A stretch of DNA of 47,500 bases. It comes from Chondrilla cf. caribensis (lineage: Eukaryota; Porifera; Demospongiae; Chondrillida; Chondrillidae). Each line of letters opens with the position of its first letter. Within the stretch, counting starts at the first letter, position 1. Positions 37,901 through 47,500 of this stretch are shown here, piece by piece. Made by a program: the position numbers and the translations under genes. The DNA is taken from NCBI GenBank assembly GCA_964020155.1, contig OZ026551.1:2301518-2349017 (forward strand). The letters are read 5' to 3'. The notes beneath the pieces were generated by a model that saw only the letters and a program-made list of their open reading frames with translations, had not been told where the DNA came from and did no database searches.

Positions 37901-40900
37901 ACACCTTGATTCTAGCCTATGACACCGGACAGGTGAGTGCTTGTTCTCATCCCAAACTTGATGGATTCCCCATGTTTTCCCTACCACACTACATTGCTTC
38001 TAGTAATAGTCAATGTTATGTCTGTCCTACAATATGCTCACTGTTTGTGGCTATTTCATTGTTGGCTGACTTGTTAACCTTGTAGTTTATAATAACTCTT
38101 ACCAAATATGGTGCTGGTTTATCATACCATCTGCAGTACTAATAGTAACAATTCCACTGGATGGACTAGATGTATTGTGTAGTATAAGCCTACATGTACG
38201 GTAGGAATCAAAGAATTCCATATCGTAACACAGTGTAACCGTATGGTAGAGGCAAACATTTCCCTAGTATTCATATATTTGTATTATACTATATTTCCGT
38301 AGTGACCATATGTTTCTATTTTCTTCCTAAAAACTATGTAATCATTTCACCCCAACTATGATCCTTTAAATTGTAATTAATAGGTAGGTAGGAATCAAAG
38401 AATTCCATATCATGACACAGTGTAACTGTATGGTAGAGGTAAACATTATATATTAGTATTCATATAATAATGTAGTATTATATTGTCCCGTAGTGACCAT
38501 ATCATATCTGTGTTTTCTTCCTAAAAGCTATGTAATCATTTCACAGCAACTATGATCCTTTAAACCATAATAACAGTTAACAACAACACAATATATGCAT
38601 AACAGTAATTAAGATGTCCGTAGGCGAGATTTGGCGGAACTGCAATGTATGCGAGGTATAGGGCCGTCATTTTTTTTCTGCGTCATCCCTACATATAGAG
38701 TGCTATCGCACTCTATGATAGATTTAAGGAATGATTATTAATTTTAAACATGGATGCATTATTCTTCATGACATACGTAGGTTAGAAATAGCACATCAAG
38801 TTGTCAAATTACAGGTGTTCAGCTGTAGAGGAGATGTCTTCTTCCTTGTGTGCTCTAAAATGGCTGCCAACTGGCTCCACCTGTACCATAATTGTGATTA
38901 CACAACCATGAATATGATACATAATGCATTTATTGTGGTAATCTGCTCACTACTTGTGCAATTGTAATTATGGTGAATATCAGACTACTGTGAATGTACT
39001 GCAGTTGTAGTTTAATTGTAATTGTATCATACATAGTTTTTTTAAATTACGGAAACTTTTCCCCCCTCTGCTGTAGTTGCCCTGTAGCAAAATATAATCA
39101 TTTTGCAGAACGATTTGTAACCTTACCATAACTTGATCATGGGGTGACCATAATTCCATTATTTTCCAATGATCCGTCATAGCTGTTCTCTCTGTCTTTC
39201 ATCTTTATTTTGGTGTATCTATTGTTAGACTACGGTGGCAATGCTATGTTATACTTGAGCAGCTCAGTTATTTCACTTTTAGTTCTATCATATTTTGATC
39301 ATAATTCACTCATGATTTGGCTGTAGTTTAAACATTACTTTTGAATAGTCATATTTTTTTAGTTGTGCCACACTACATAACTGCTGTTAAACTGCATAAT
39401 AATATCATACTTTTATTGCACAATATTCTCTTTTAATACATACTAGTGTTGTTTTGATTAATCATAACTAAAACTAAAATATGTTTTAGTAATGCACTGG
39501 ACCTTTTAGTTAATCATAACTATAACTAACTAAAAGAACAGGAGTCACCTTCAAATAACTATAACTGTAACTAAAAACATGATAAATGTCCCTAACTAAA
39601 ACTATAATCAAATATCTGCCACAAATCTTATAGTTACTGTACAAGACTATGTTGGAGTACAAAGAGACCATAATAGCACTATGAAATTGTTCGCAGTAAA
39701 TGGAAATGGTGTGTTCATATACAGATTATTGAAGACTAGGAGCATTGGGAACTATGTAGGCATGAACATATCATGATGGTAGAGTGTACATGTAAAACAC
39801 TCGTTACTGTAACTAATACTATAACTAGAATATTTCCATTCTAGAGTTAAAACTGTAACTATAACTAAAATCTAGGAATTGGCTACATACTATAACTACT
39901 ACTAAAATTCTATTTTCTGTCATCAGTTGATTAACTATAACTATTACTAAAATAGATTTTGCTAACTAAAACAACACTAATACATACCATATGAGTAGTA
40001 GAGAAGTATGGATCACCCATTTACGAGTTAGGTATGTGTTGACTACATATGGTCCGAATATGGGTATGGGTGCACCTGTAGTACTTTCATTTTTTTGTTC
40101 AAAGTATCGTATGTTTCATGTATGCACTTTGAACTATTTCCTTTGTTTATGTGCAAATACCTATAGAATGGCAATGTTGTGTTCGATGAGGAAAAATGGA
40201 GACCTATGGAGGACACTTTGAAAGCCACCAGTTTGAGGAAGTTATCCATAGCTGCTTATTCCTCTACCACTTTTGGCAACCAGTTCATGTCACATGTTAC
40301 CCAAGCTGTATCTCAGAGACGACACAAGGAGTTAATGACTGTAGTGTATGATACCATCCCAGCAGGTGTGTTGTAGTATGTATGTGTCACTGAGTGGATT
40401 GTAAATCTGTGTATTGTAGACCTATGTTTGAGGACTTTTAAATTTCACTATTATGTGAGTAGCAGTTGTATAGTTAATGTATAATGTAAGATTTGTTCCA
40501 TTTATACATGATTATCTGTTGGTGCATTTACAAGGACATTTCAATAATCATTTCTGAGTCTGGACATGTCTCTATATGCATACTGTGTATGTGAGCGTGT
40601 GCATGACATGTCCATGTACACATGCTTTTCCACCTTGTAAGTACACTTCACTGTGTCAGTTCATCTGCTCTGACTGTACATTGCCATTACGTAACAGTTG
40701 TTATGTGTTTCATGTTTACTATTTGTTATTATAAACTCAGGATCACAGGAAGCCCACAATGTAATTGATATCTGTGCACGACATCCAGCATCCTCTACTG
40801 CTTTCCGCTGCCAGGTGGAAGATGCTTCTCATCTTGAGTGGATGGAACCTTTTGGAGAATGTCTGATCCGCTTTGGTCCTATGGTGAGAATGCATTGATT

Positions 40901-41527
40901 TTATTATGTCCATGTATAATATTATATCTATCTAATACATTGATTTTGTAATATCCATGAATATAGCTAAATGTTCTTATTTCTTATAAATGACATCTAT
41001 GCACTGAATTCCTCCTTCAGTATTCAAGGACATCTTTGTATACTATATATCATTACACTTTGTTTACAGTACACCCCTGATGTTTACTGCTTGATCAGTT
41101 GTCATGGATCACAGTTGAGAGGTTATGTCAGCTCTGTACATGCTATGAAGCATCTACCTGGTTTGTTGACACTAGCCATGGAGAAAGGTATGCAAACTAT
41201 GTCACTCTCCATGGAACGTAAAGATCTATTGGATGTGAGTGTCCTACCAGCTTTCAATACCTCAACAATAAGGTAAGAAGTGCTGTGTACAGTGATAGTG
41301 ACCTACCTCTATGTAATTCACATCTTCCTTATTGTTACAGCAAAGAAAAGCTTGATATTTACAACTTTCTGATGTTTGATGGAATTGTGTGTTTGGATGA
41401 CAATGAGATGAAACATTTTTGGAATAAAGACAAGGAGTGTTTTGAGATGTGTGCATTACACTGGATCCTTCAAAACAAAGTACCAAGAACTAGAGATATT
41501 TGGATGGTGCATGCACTCTCAGACTGA
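25937..41527 (+). CDS. NLR-type receptor: CARD-like domain, NACHT, leucine-rich-like C-terminus
   Basis: Predicted exons: 25937-26114, 27134-27217, 27557-27859, 32747-32808, 33764-35528, 36243-36337, 37678-37932, 40167-40365, 40741-40883, 41070-41272, 41341-41527. All phases match, giving 1157 aa ending in TGA. Cytosolic innate-immune sensors of this build oligomerise through NACHT and signal through a death-fold domain. Residues 1-88 are acidic/polar. About 90-188 is a six-helix CARD-like domain (LQKHYAYLRENLP, EECLKEL-like end). NACHT covers about 300-480: Walker A GAPGSGKST at 309-317, Walker B region LLLLEGWDE at about 384-392, sensor SSVLITSR at 412-419. The usual first Walker B Asp is Glu here. 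The C-terminal exons are 95-255 bp and leucine-rich (LKNLYLRF, LCELYIG, LKVLDVS) but not canonical LRRs. An in-frame ATG at 25904 is possible; 25937 has the better context. The intron at 27860 hosts a copia element. Confidence 0.9.
27879..28019 (+). repeat. 5' LTR of the copia element
   Basis: 141 bp, beginning TATTGAAACTAG and ending TTTCCAACA. It differs from the 3' LTR at about three positions, so the insertion is fairly recent but not new. Confidence 0.95.
28020..28037 (+). promoter_or_regulatory. Primer binding site, initiator-Met half-tRNA type
   Basis: Directly after the LTR the sequence reads GGTTATGGACCCA. It matches, with one mismatch, the complement of the anticodon-loop region of metazoan initiator tRNA-Met, the internal half-tRNA priming known for Drosophila copia. 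The first base is shared with the LTR border. Confidence 0.7.
28113..31975 (+). pseudogene. copia gag-pol, disabled
   Basis: Gag starts at the ATG at 28113 and carries a CCHC knuckle (CFHCGKPGHIKKNC, near 28760). The protease active site WIVDSGAT follows near 28950. The frame then shifts by one base at about 28970-28985. Integrase (zinc-binding N-terminal part, then HSDVC and FIDDYTHYTW) runs on in the next frame. A second lesion near 29840-29850, apparently a short deletion, shifts the frame again, and a stop at 29942-29944 interrupts the integrase C-terminal part. From 29975 to 31975 the frame is open: RT with FLNGELEEEVYM and YVDD (near 31010), then RNase H (STAEAEYVAL) to a stop just before the purine tract. 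The element is therefore non-autonomous now. Gag and RT are well preserved, in keeping with the similar LTRs. Confidence 0.95.
31983..32123 (+). repeat. 3' LTR of the copia element
   Basis: 141 bp, same ends as the 5' LTR. It is preceded by the purine tract and followed by the second GTATT. Confidence 0.95.
32129..32746. other. Remainder of NLR intron 3
   Basis: No repeat border is recognised. A minus-strand frame of 62 codons (32431-32243) has a protein-like composition, but I find no motif or context that supports it. Confidence 0.4.
36526..36581. repeat. Two 24-bp palindromes in tandem
   Basis: 36526-36549 and 36558-36581 are each AGGTCATTAA, 4 bp, TTAATGACCT. They differ only in the 4-bp loop and are 8 bp apart, inside an NLR intron. 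The AGGTCA half-sites equal the nuclear-receptor half-site, but the spacing is not one of the standard ones. Confidence 0.9.
37015..37122 (-). CDS. Possible first exon of a nested antisense gene
   Basis: A 35-codon frame starting MSRKRSVPRNPDPDWKPP at 37122. A splice donor-like CTGG|GTGAGC sits near codon 26. The downstream minus-strand frame from about 36980 to 36831 (ESVTVSVETKNEGESSKQ) has protein-like composition and ends in a stop, but I could not join the two in phase. It lies inside NLR intron 6. Weak call based on the promoter-like sequence just upstream. Confidence 0.25.
   Translation of the reverse strand: MSRKRSVPRNPDPDWKPPKEFLLGLGEPWEPDSWD
37135..37215 (-). promoter_or_regulatory. 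Promoter-like segment with CRE and NRF1-type motifs
   Basis: Contains TTGCGCATGCG (NRF1-type palindrome, about 37166), a perfect CRE TGACGTCA (about 37183) and AACATGGCGTC (YY1-like, about 37205) within 50 bp, in CpG-bearing sequence unlike the AT-rich intron around it. It could drive the short minus-strand frame or act in both directions. Confidence 0.4.
37329..37467. repeat. Long foldback (hairpin) repeat
   Basis: GGTTATCGCCCT at 37329 pairs with AGGGCGATAACC ending at 37467. Pairing continues inward with few mismatches (TCACTTCGCC/GGCGAAGTGA, AGAAACCT/AGGTTTCT) to a centre near 37398. Arms are about 60 bp. Weaker symmetry extends outward to about 37316 and 37480. It is likely a foldback-type MITE in NLR intron 6. 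Confidence 0.85.
38201..38564. repeat. ~197-bp tandem duplication in an NLR intron
   Basis: GTAGGAATCAAAGAATTCC starts at 38201 and again at 38398. The following about 170 bp align, with the shared phrases GTAGTGACCATAT and ATGTAATCATTTCAC. The copies differ by small indels. Confidence 0.88.
39444..39979. mobile_element. 536-bp hAT-type MITE
   Basis: The ends are TAGTGTTGTTTT and AAAACAACACTA (12-bp perfect inverted repeats), flanked by an exact 8-bp target duplication ATACATAC (39436-39443 and 39980-39987). An 8-bp duplication is the hAT hallmark. The interior is rich in AACTATAACTAAAA motifs in both orientations and has no coding frame. Located in the NLR intron before exon 8. Confidence 0.92.
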
Positions 41528-42585
41528 TTAATCATTATTGACAACATACTTGTTTTGATGTTGAATTGGAAGTAATCATAATATATCATTTGTCAGGATA
41601 CATATTATTATTATTGTAATGGTCATGAAGTGATATTGAAAATTATGATATCAATACCGAAATCAATTCACATTACTCATGCATCTGAACACATACATGC
41701 ATGTGCTACCTTAATTATTATTGTGTTTGCCAATATTAATTAAAATTGTAATACTACTAATTACCGTAATAATTGTAATTGTTGACAATAATAATTATAT
41801 TATACTGACACAATTGCAATCAATTAAGATCTATAATATCATTAATAATAATATTATTGCAGCCATGGCCACACGTGCGCATGTTCCCCATGCAGTATTG
41901 TATTTATGTATATTTATTTATATTTCAATTGAACTTTTAAAATTTTTTATAATAATTTATTAATAGTAATGTCATAAAATTATTTACCTACAAATTATAT
42001 TATGTATAATACATAGATATGTACCAACAATAATTCTCATACTATTCTCATAACATGTTATTTTATATACCTTCCAATTATTATTTAACAGTACTGGAGT
42101 TTGTGTGATTTGTTATGCATTTCTATCAGCTGCTTCATAAATTTACAGTAAACAAGCACAACTCCAGGTAGGGTCACCAAATTTGTGGACCCTACCCAGG
42201 TAGAGTCAACTATTTAGTGACCCTTACATGCCCACTTAACAAACAATTGAGCATAATTTGTAACATTTTAGGACATTGTGCAGACATGAGTCTGTGTTGA
42301 CTGTAAAGTGGTCAATTGTTGATATGTCCATAATAAGATATCTGCTGGAATTCAGTCAAATTATGTGTCAACATGTTATTGGCTTCCTCATTTTGAGCCA
42401 GTTTAGGCCAATAATTAGATTCATCACTTGAGAATTGACATAAACAAGCAATGTTTACTGTTTCTATCTGATAATGTCATAACAGAGCTGCAAATCTGTA
42501 TAACAGTTAAATAATAATTGGACAGCATATAAAATAACCTGTTTCATACTATATTGATAATAATTAACACAATAATAGAACCCAT
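41528..42585. other. AT-rich intergenic sequence 3' of the NLR gene
   Basis: Mostly AT-rich with TTAATAAT runs. A short hairpin (GGTAGGGTC near 42168 with GACCCTACC near 42190) is the only structure noticed. No coding exon seen. Confidence 0.6.
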
Positions 42586-42589
42586 CTAT

Positions 42590-43110
42590 GCCTTCAATGC
42601 GGAAGTCCTGTTGATGAACTCGCCACACAAATGGCCTCAGCTGTATATTCAGTGCGAGGTGTTTCCCACGGCATGCGGCAATTAACGTCATTGTCAAGAC
42701 ATCCCTGGACAGAGCTCAGATTCCCTCCACACTGGAGCCTACAGGCCTCTATAGATTAGATGGCAAACGTCCAGATGGGGTCATGATCACCCCATGGTAA
42801 GCAGGGCGAACCTTGGTCTGGGATGTTATGTGCCCAGACACCTATGTGGCTTCTCACATGGCATTGGCAGTGACAGAGGCGGGGTCAGTGACCACCACAG
42901 CTGAAGTGAAGAAGAGTACCAAATATGAGGAGCTGGCCAGCACCATGTGGCCCCTCTAGCTGCTGTATGAGACATCTGGTGTGTTCGACCAAGGGGCCCA
43001 TGAGTTCTACACTGAGCTAGATGTGATGGTTTGGTATCACATGATTCAACAGATCTCAGTGGTCCTGCAAAGGGGCAATGCTGCCTCAGTGCTTGGCACT
43101 GTCGAACAAT
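42590..43110 (+). pseudogene. Decayed 3' end of a retroelement polyprotein
   Basis: Conceptual translation gives a zinc-knuckle-like CLQCGSPV, a RHAAIN block after a frameshift, then EPTGLYRLDGKRPDGV, VWDVMCPDTY and a final VVLQRGNAASVLGT. These follow, in order, the C-terminal region after the reverse transcriptase of retroelement polyproteins I recall from sponges, cnidarians and molluscs. At least two in-frame stops (near 42826 and 42957) and a frameshift show it is dead. The upstream RT part is absent. Confidence 0.7.
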
Positions 43111-43561
43111 TTAATCCAATTGTCTTATAATATATTGCATAATTATTTATTCATTATTGTAATTGTAGTCATTATTATTATTATATTATTGTCATTGTTA
43201 TTTATTATAACTATCTTCATGTAGTGTGTATCTTATGTTTATCATAATCACTTATGTTCGTTATCACTCTTATCATTGTTAACATTTACAATATTTTGAA
43301 TTGAATAATTAATGTACGGACAACAAATTGTTAATAATAGTACTAGGTATATTATAGTATCTGGCTACTTGCTAAGTGAATAAAGTAGTTCAAATATTAG
43401 CTAAAAATGATGAATAGAACAGGCTGTAATTGAAAAGTACTTTAATTTTTGGAACAGATAATTGCCAACGTCTGCAGCTGTACATGTGTCTTCGTGATGC
43501 ATGGCTTTGGACTGTACTCGCAGACTATATGAATGAGAAGAGAACTATACAGTGAATGTGT

Positions 43562-43571
43562 GTATGTGTGT

Positions 43572-43650
<79 letters not shown>
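43562..43650. repeat. (TG)n microsatellite
   Basis: About 75 bp of TG dinucleotides with a short irregular lead-in. Confidence 0.96.
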
Positions 43651-43803
43651 ATGTGTGGGTATGTGCATGTCTGTATATTATTGTACAAGCATGTAGTAAA
43701 CATTAATGGAAACTCACTATTACAATTTCATAGTACATAGTACACTTAACATACACTACTTGACACACTCTCTTGTGACATACGGCAACTGACACACATG
43801 AGC

Positions 43804-44085
43804 CTGTCACGAAAAATATGGTCCGCTGCCAAAAACAGTCCCCGGGACCAGAAATAGCGGCAAAAGCAGTCCGTGCGGACAGGTTTTCGACGTCCTAAAT
43901 GGTCCGCTTGTGCCTGAACCTAACCCAAACCCTAAACCTAACCCTAAACCCTAAACCTAACCTTAATCATAACCCAAATCCTAACCCTAACCATTTTTGA
44001 TGGTATGTGGGAGACCAAATATGGTGCCGAAAATAGTCCGGGGGACCACTCTCGGTGGGGACCACTTTTTGTATGACAAGCCCCC
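43804..44085. mobile_element. Terminal-inverted-repeat element containing telomere-like repeats
   Basis: The left end CCTGTCACGAAAAATATGG and the complement of the right end (CTTGTCATACAAAAAGTGG) are related inverted termini. Multiple GGTCC/GGACC strings are arranged symmetrically. The core (about 43915-44002) is a degenerate CCCTAA/CCTAAA array. The borders are approximate and no target duplication was confirmed. Confidence 0.5.
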
Positions 44086-44794
44086 TCAGCACACCAACAG
44101 CTACACTGAGGACTAGGACTACTGAGAACATGCATGTAGTACAAGCAGGCTGGTGGGCAGAGTGGTGGGGTGGGTGGGATACAGGAGAGAGGTGTTGTCA
44201 CACATTCATGACTTGAGCACCCACTGGCAGGAAGGGTGGGTAGGACCAGCTGCCATTGCCACACCCACTGCATAGAGGATGAGCACAAGATAGGTTGAAT
44301 GGTAAACTCCCTTGTTCTTGGCAGTTGATTAAGGATATGTGATGGCACACACGGCAATATACACATGCAAATACATGCACTTTAATGGGAGGAGTATAGA
44401 TCAATCTAAATTGATGTCATTCGAGCAGGTGTTAATGAGGTAAGCATGAATGAAGATAATTGAGAGGGTAGTGAAGCGGCGGACAGGATAAGAAATTGAG
44501 AAAGTATGGGAAGGAAGCACTTGGTTCTTTCAGCTTAAGTGATGAACGGAGAGGTGTGTTCCAGCTATGGGATGCAACTCTACATCTGGGAACACACCAT
44601 GCATATTCAGAGGGCTACAGGCCACTATAAAGATGTTGAGACATCGTGGCTGTGGATCAAATCTCTATCTGCATCCTGTGTGTGCATTACCAATGATAAT
44701 CATTTTCCTGTCATTGGCCTGAAACAGAAGTAAAAAAGGACTAATTGGTTATTGGTTTAAGCTTTAAAATGCTTACAATTATTGAGAGTGCTTG

Positions 44795-45170
44795 AATATA
44801 TGTCCACTCCAACACATGTGAAATGAATTGGGTAACTACTCTCAGACTGTAGCATCCTGCCTTCCACTAACCATTCAGGTTTACTCTAGGACAATTACAG
44901 AGTAGAGTGAACATTATAACGGGACACTCAGTGGTGCACAAGAATTTCAACACTTAATACTATTATAACTCAGTAATTGTGAACCCAGTTTTACCATCAC
45001 ATCCGAACAATTGGGCATCATTTCAGCCATGTAAACCCTCCCCTTTTGTCCCTTGTCATTGAGATCTCATGGATGTTTACAATCCCAGAACTGAGATTTG
45101 AGTAGTCAGAACTGAGATTGAAGTACTACGTGTACATTCAAAGACAGAAACTATGTACAGATGACAAAGG
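44795..45170. repeat. Dispersed repeat, copy 1
   Basis: Aligns by eye with 47083-47425 in the same orientation. Shared phrases include CTTCCACTAACCAT, AATTACAGAGTAGAG, CTCAGTGGTGCA and CCCTTGTCATTGAGATCTCA. No coding sequence. Confidence 0.8.
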
Positions 45171-45600
45171 GCAAAGTTACCTATAGCCTTTTACAACGAC
45201 TTACACATAAAATTTAAAGTGTTTTACTCAACAACTTCCAGTAACTGTTATGTTGGAGGTACACTCTGTGATCGGTTCGCCTCTTAACAGGACTAAGAAG
45301 TTTAAAAGTCAACGTTTCAAACCAACATTAATGCTGTCAACTACCGTCTACAATTCGAGTACGAGTAACACACAAATATAAAGTGTACGATCTGCTTACC
45401 ATGTTCGGTTGGCCGGCATGAATCCTATCCTACTGCGATATGAAGGGAGAGCCGAGGAGAGCGATAAATGTACGGGTTTATAATCAAGACATGGGTAAAT
45501 CAAGAGTAAGGATATTGAAGACTTCATAAGGAATCATAGGGAGAAAACAGAAGACGAACACGGCAATCCACAGGACTCACCTACTGGACCCTGGCAACCA

Positions 45601-45990
45601 AAGCTGTAGCGCGTGGATCTGTTCCACGTGGAGATCGTCGGGAGTGCCAGTAGTGACCGTCACGTTGGTGGCCATTCAAGTTAGAACTGAACAGGTGAGC
45701 ACGTACATGACATCTGAAGCGAATCTAAGAGCGAATCGGCTTTTTCTCTTCATCGAATTATGAGGACAGTGAGAGCTGTTCCACGTGGAGATCGTCGGGG
45801 GGCGGGGTCAACGAGGACACCAATCGAAATATAGTTTGTCCTAATTCAGCGGTAAAGTACAAACTTTGAGATACATTTAATTTAAATTAAATAAACAATG
45901 GAAATAACATAATTATAACTATATATTATATGCAAAAAAAATCATATTGTCCTCAATATTTTTAATTACGTAATATTATCATGAAAATCT
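45601..45990. repeat. Partial third copy of the duplicated segment
   Basis: Matches 1770-2060 and 5090-5270 (AGTGCCAGTAGTGACCGTCA and GTTCCACGTGGAGATCGTC). The GTTCCACGTGGAGATCGTC motif is itself present twice here (45620 and 45778). It supplies the empty site for the MITE at 1914. Confidence 0.8.
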
Positions 45991-46424
45991 CACCATTTCA
46001 ATCAAACTTCAATAGCAATCACATGATATCATTTTCAATAGTAAATTAATTACAATTATAATTATCATCATTCTGAATAATTGTGTTCACAAAAGTATAA
46101 TAATAAAAATATCAATGATAATAAGGATAATAATAACTAAACCTTTTCCAAAGACTCGGCATTTGGAACCTCTAGCTGGCTCATTGGCCTAGATTTAATG
46201 TCCTTCCTTAGGGACCTAAATAATAACAACATCAACAACACAATGATGCAGGGAAGTCTACGTAAACAAGTGTGCACTTTGAATGTGATTCACACACTAT
46301 CTGTACAGTACATGATTATCATAGTATTTTTTTGCATGTACGTAACTAAGGAAATGTGCATAGTATGTACATACATATGTACATCATGGACTGACAGACA
46401 CAATAATCTGTGTGTAAACAATAA

Positions 46425-46469
46425 AGTGCACACGCACGCATGCACACATGCACACATGCACACACGCAC

Positions 46470-46516
<47 letters not shown>
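46425..46516. repeat. (CA)n microsatellite
   Basis: Starts as a CACGCACGCATG mixture and becomes pure CA. Confidence 0.96.
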
Positions 46517-46521
<5 letters not shown>

Positions 46522-47082
46522 GACCATGAGGGCTTGAATACATAATATGTAATGTCTTTTTGAGGTAGATTCCAAAATTATAACTATATTATGCAAATGT
46601 TCCACATTCTCATGATTATCATAAATATTTAAGTGCTTAGTAATATATCATTTTGTCATGAAACTTCACTAATTTATACACATGTATTATGTACATGTAT
46701 TATGTACATTGGCAATTAGTGCCCTGCGAACAGCAACAACATCCAGGGCTACACCCAGAAGCCATGAGACCAACAAACAACCATAGATATAAGCACCAGG
46801 AACCTTGACCAGAACCGCATCCACGGACCACACCCAACAATCAAATTGAGAGATCATAATGTAGTGCTCCTTCACTGAAATGGGATGTGAGTGTGATTTC
46901 CTATTATGCTGGAAGTCATGATTATCAGTCATGTAGGTTTGTTACCAGTGGAACATGCAATATTCTTACACACTTTAGAAGACATTTGTGATGTCCACTC
47001 TGTCTTCATGAATTAGTCCACCTCACAGCCTTTAAAAGGACAGGAAATATCTGACTACTGCCAGTAACCCAACAATGTTGAT

Positions 47083-47425
47083 ATGGTGATATCCACTCCA
47101 ATGCATGTGTAAGGAATTGGTTAACTACTCACTAGCATCTATACCTTCCACTAACCATCCAGGTGTACTCCATGACAATTACAGAGTAGAGGGCATATAG
47201 TGGGAGACTCAGTGGTGCATGAGAATTTCAACATATTATATATAACTCAGTGATCCACTTGTGAAACCAGTTACACCATCACATCCCGTTGGGCCTCATT
47301 TCAGCCATGTAAATCCTCCTCTTTTGTCCCTTGTCATTGAGATCTCATGTATGTTTACAATCCCAGAGCTGGGATTTGAGTACTACTTGTACATTCAAAG
47401 ACAAACTATGCACAAATGACAAGGG
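47083..47425. repeat. Dispersed repeat, copy 2
   Basis: Second copy of the repeat at 44795-45170, with substitutions and small indels. Confidence 0.8.
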
Positions 47426-47500
47426 TAAAAGTTTCTTGTGGATAGATACAATTGTACAATTCACTAATAATTGACAATGCATACGTGTAGAGCTACAGAA

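Noticed and set aside
43914..44002. Chromosome end
   Set aside because: The CCCTAA-like array is short, degenerate and flanked by unique sequence on both sides.
44539..44733. 64-aa plus-strand frame
   Set aside because: No recognisable domain, splice partner or conserved feature; composition not distinguishable from chance.

Overview
This looks like a metazoan nuclear window. It is AT-rich, has spliced genes with many short introns (about 60-100 bp) and GT-AG borders, long CA/TG microsatellites and several transposon classes. A compact-intron genome with an NLR-type immune gene, a KDZ transposase and short palindromic repeats fits a demosponge best, although other basal animals are possible. 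The species is inference. All exon models were built by hand from splice signals and reading-frame phase, so they are predictions.

Layout: 1-7640 is a diverged tandem segmental duplication of about 3.2 kb. The left copy carries an 85-bp MITE. The right copy is split by a complete pogo/Tigger element (5478-7358) with a 505-aa open transposase. From 7.6 to 10.3 kb there are mostly microsatellites. 10289-12130 (minus) is a three-exon DDE transposase-like gene without visible terminal repeats.

13.8-24.1 kb holds a run of minus-strand genes. In the direction of transcription these are a nine-exon KDZ (Kyakuja-Dileera-Zisupton) transposase, a 13-exon gene with a P-loop ATPase region and a C-terminal domain recalling one seen beside plant En/Spm-like transposons, and a small gene ending in a PHD-like zinc finger. 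The last two touch in a TAATG overlap. This cluster is the best candidate for an undescribed system, possibly the gene set of one large mobile element.

24.5-25.6 kb is a 9-bp minisatellite lying between the divergent 5' ends of the KDZ gene and the next gene. 25937-41527 (plus) is an intact eleven-exon NLR gene of 1157 aa: CARD-like death-fold domain, NACHT ATPase, then a leucine-rich-like C-terminal part. Its introns have collected a Ty1/copia retrotransposon (27879-32123, 141-bp LTRs, disabled pol), AGGTCA palindromes, a promoter-like segment with a short opposing ORF, a long foldback repeat, a tandem duplication and a hAT-type MITE with 8-bp target duplications. From 41.5 kb to the end there is a decayed retroelement fragment, a telomere-like repeat inside a terminal-inverted-repeat element, and further dispersed repeats. 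No rRNA or tRNA gene was recognised.
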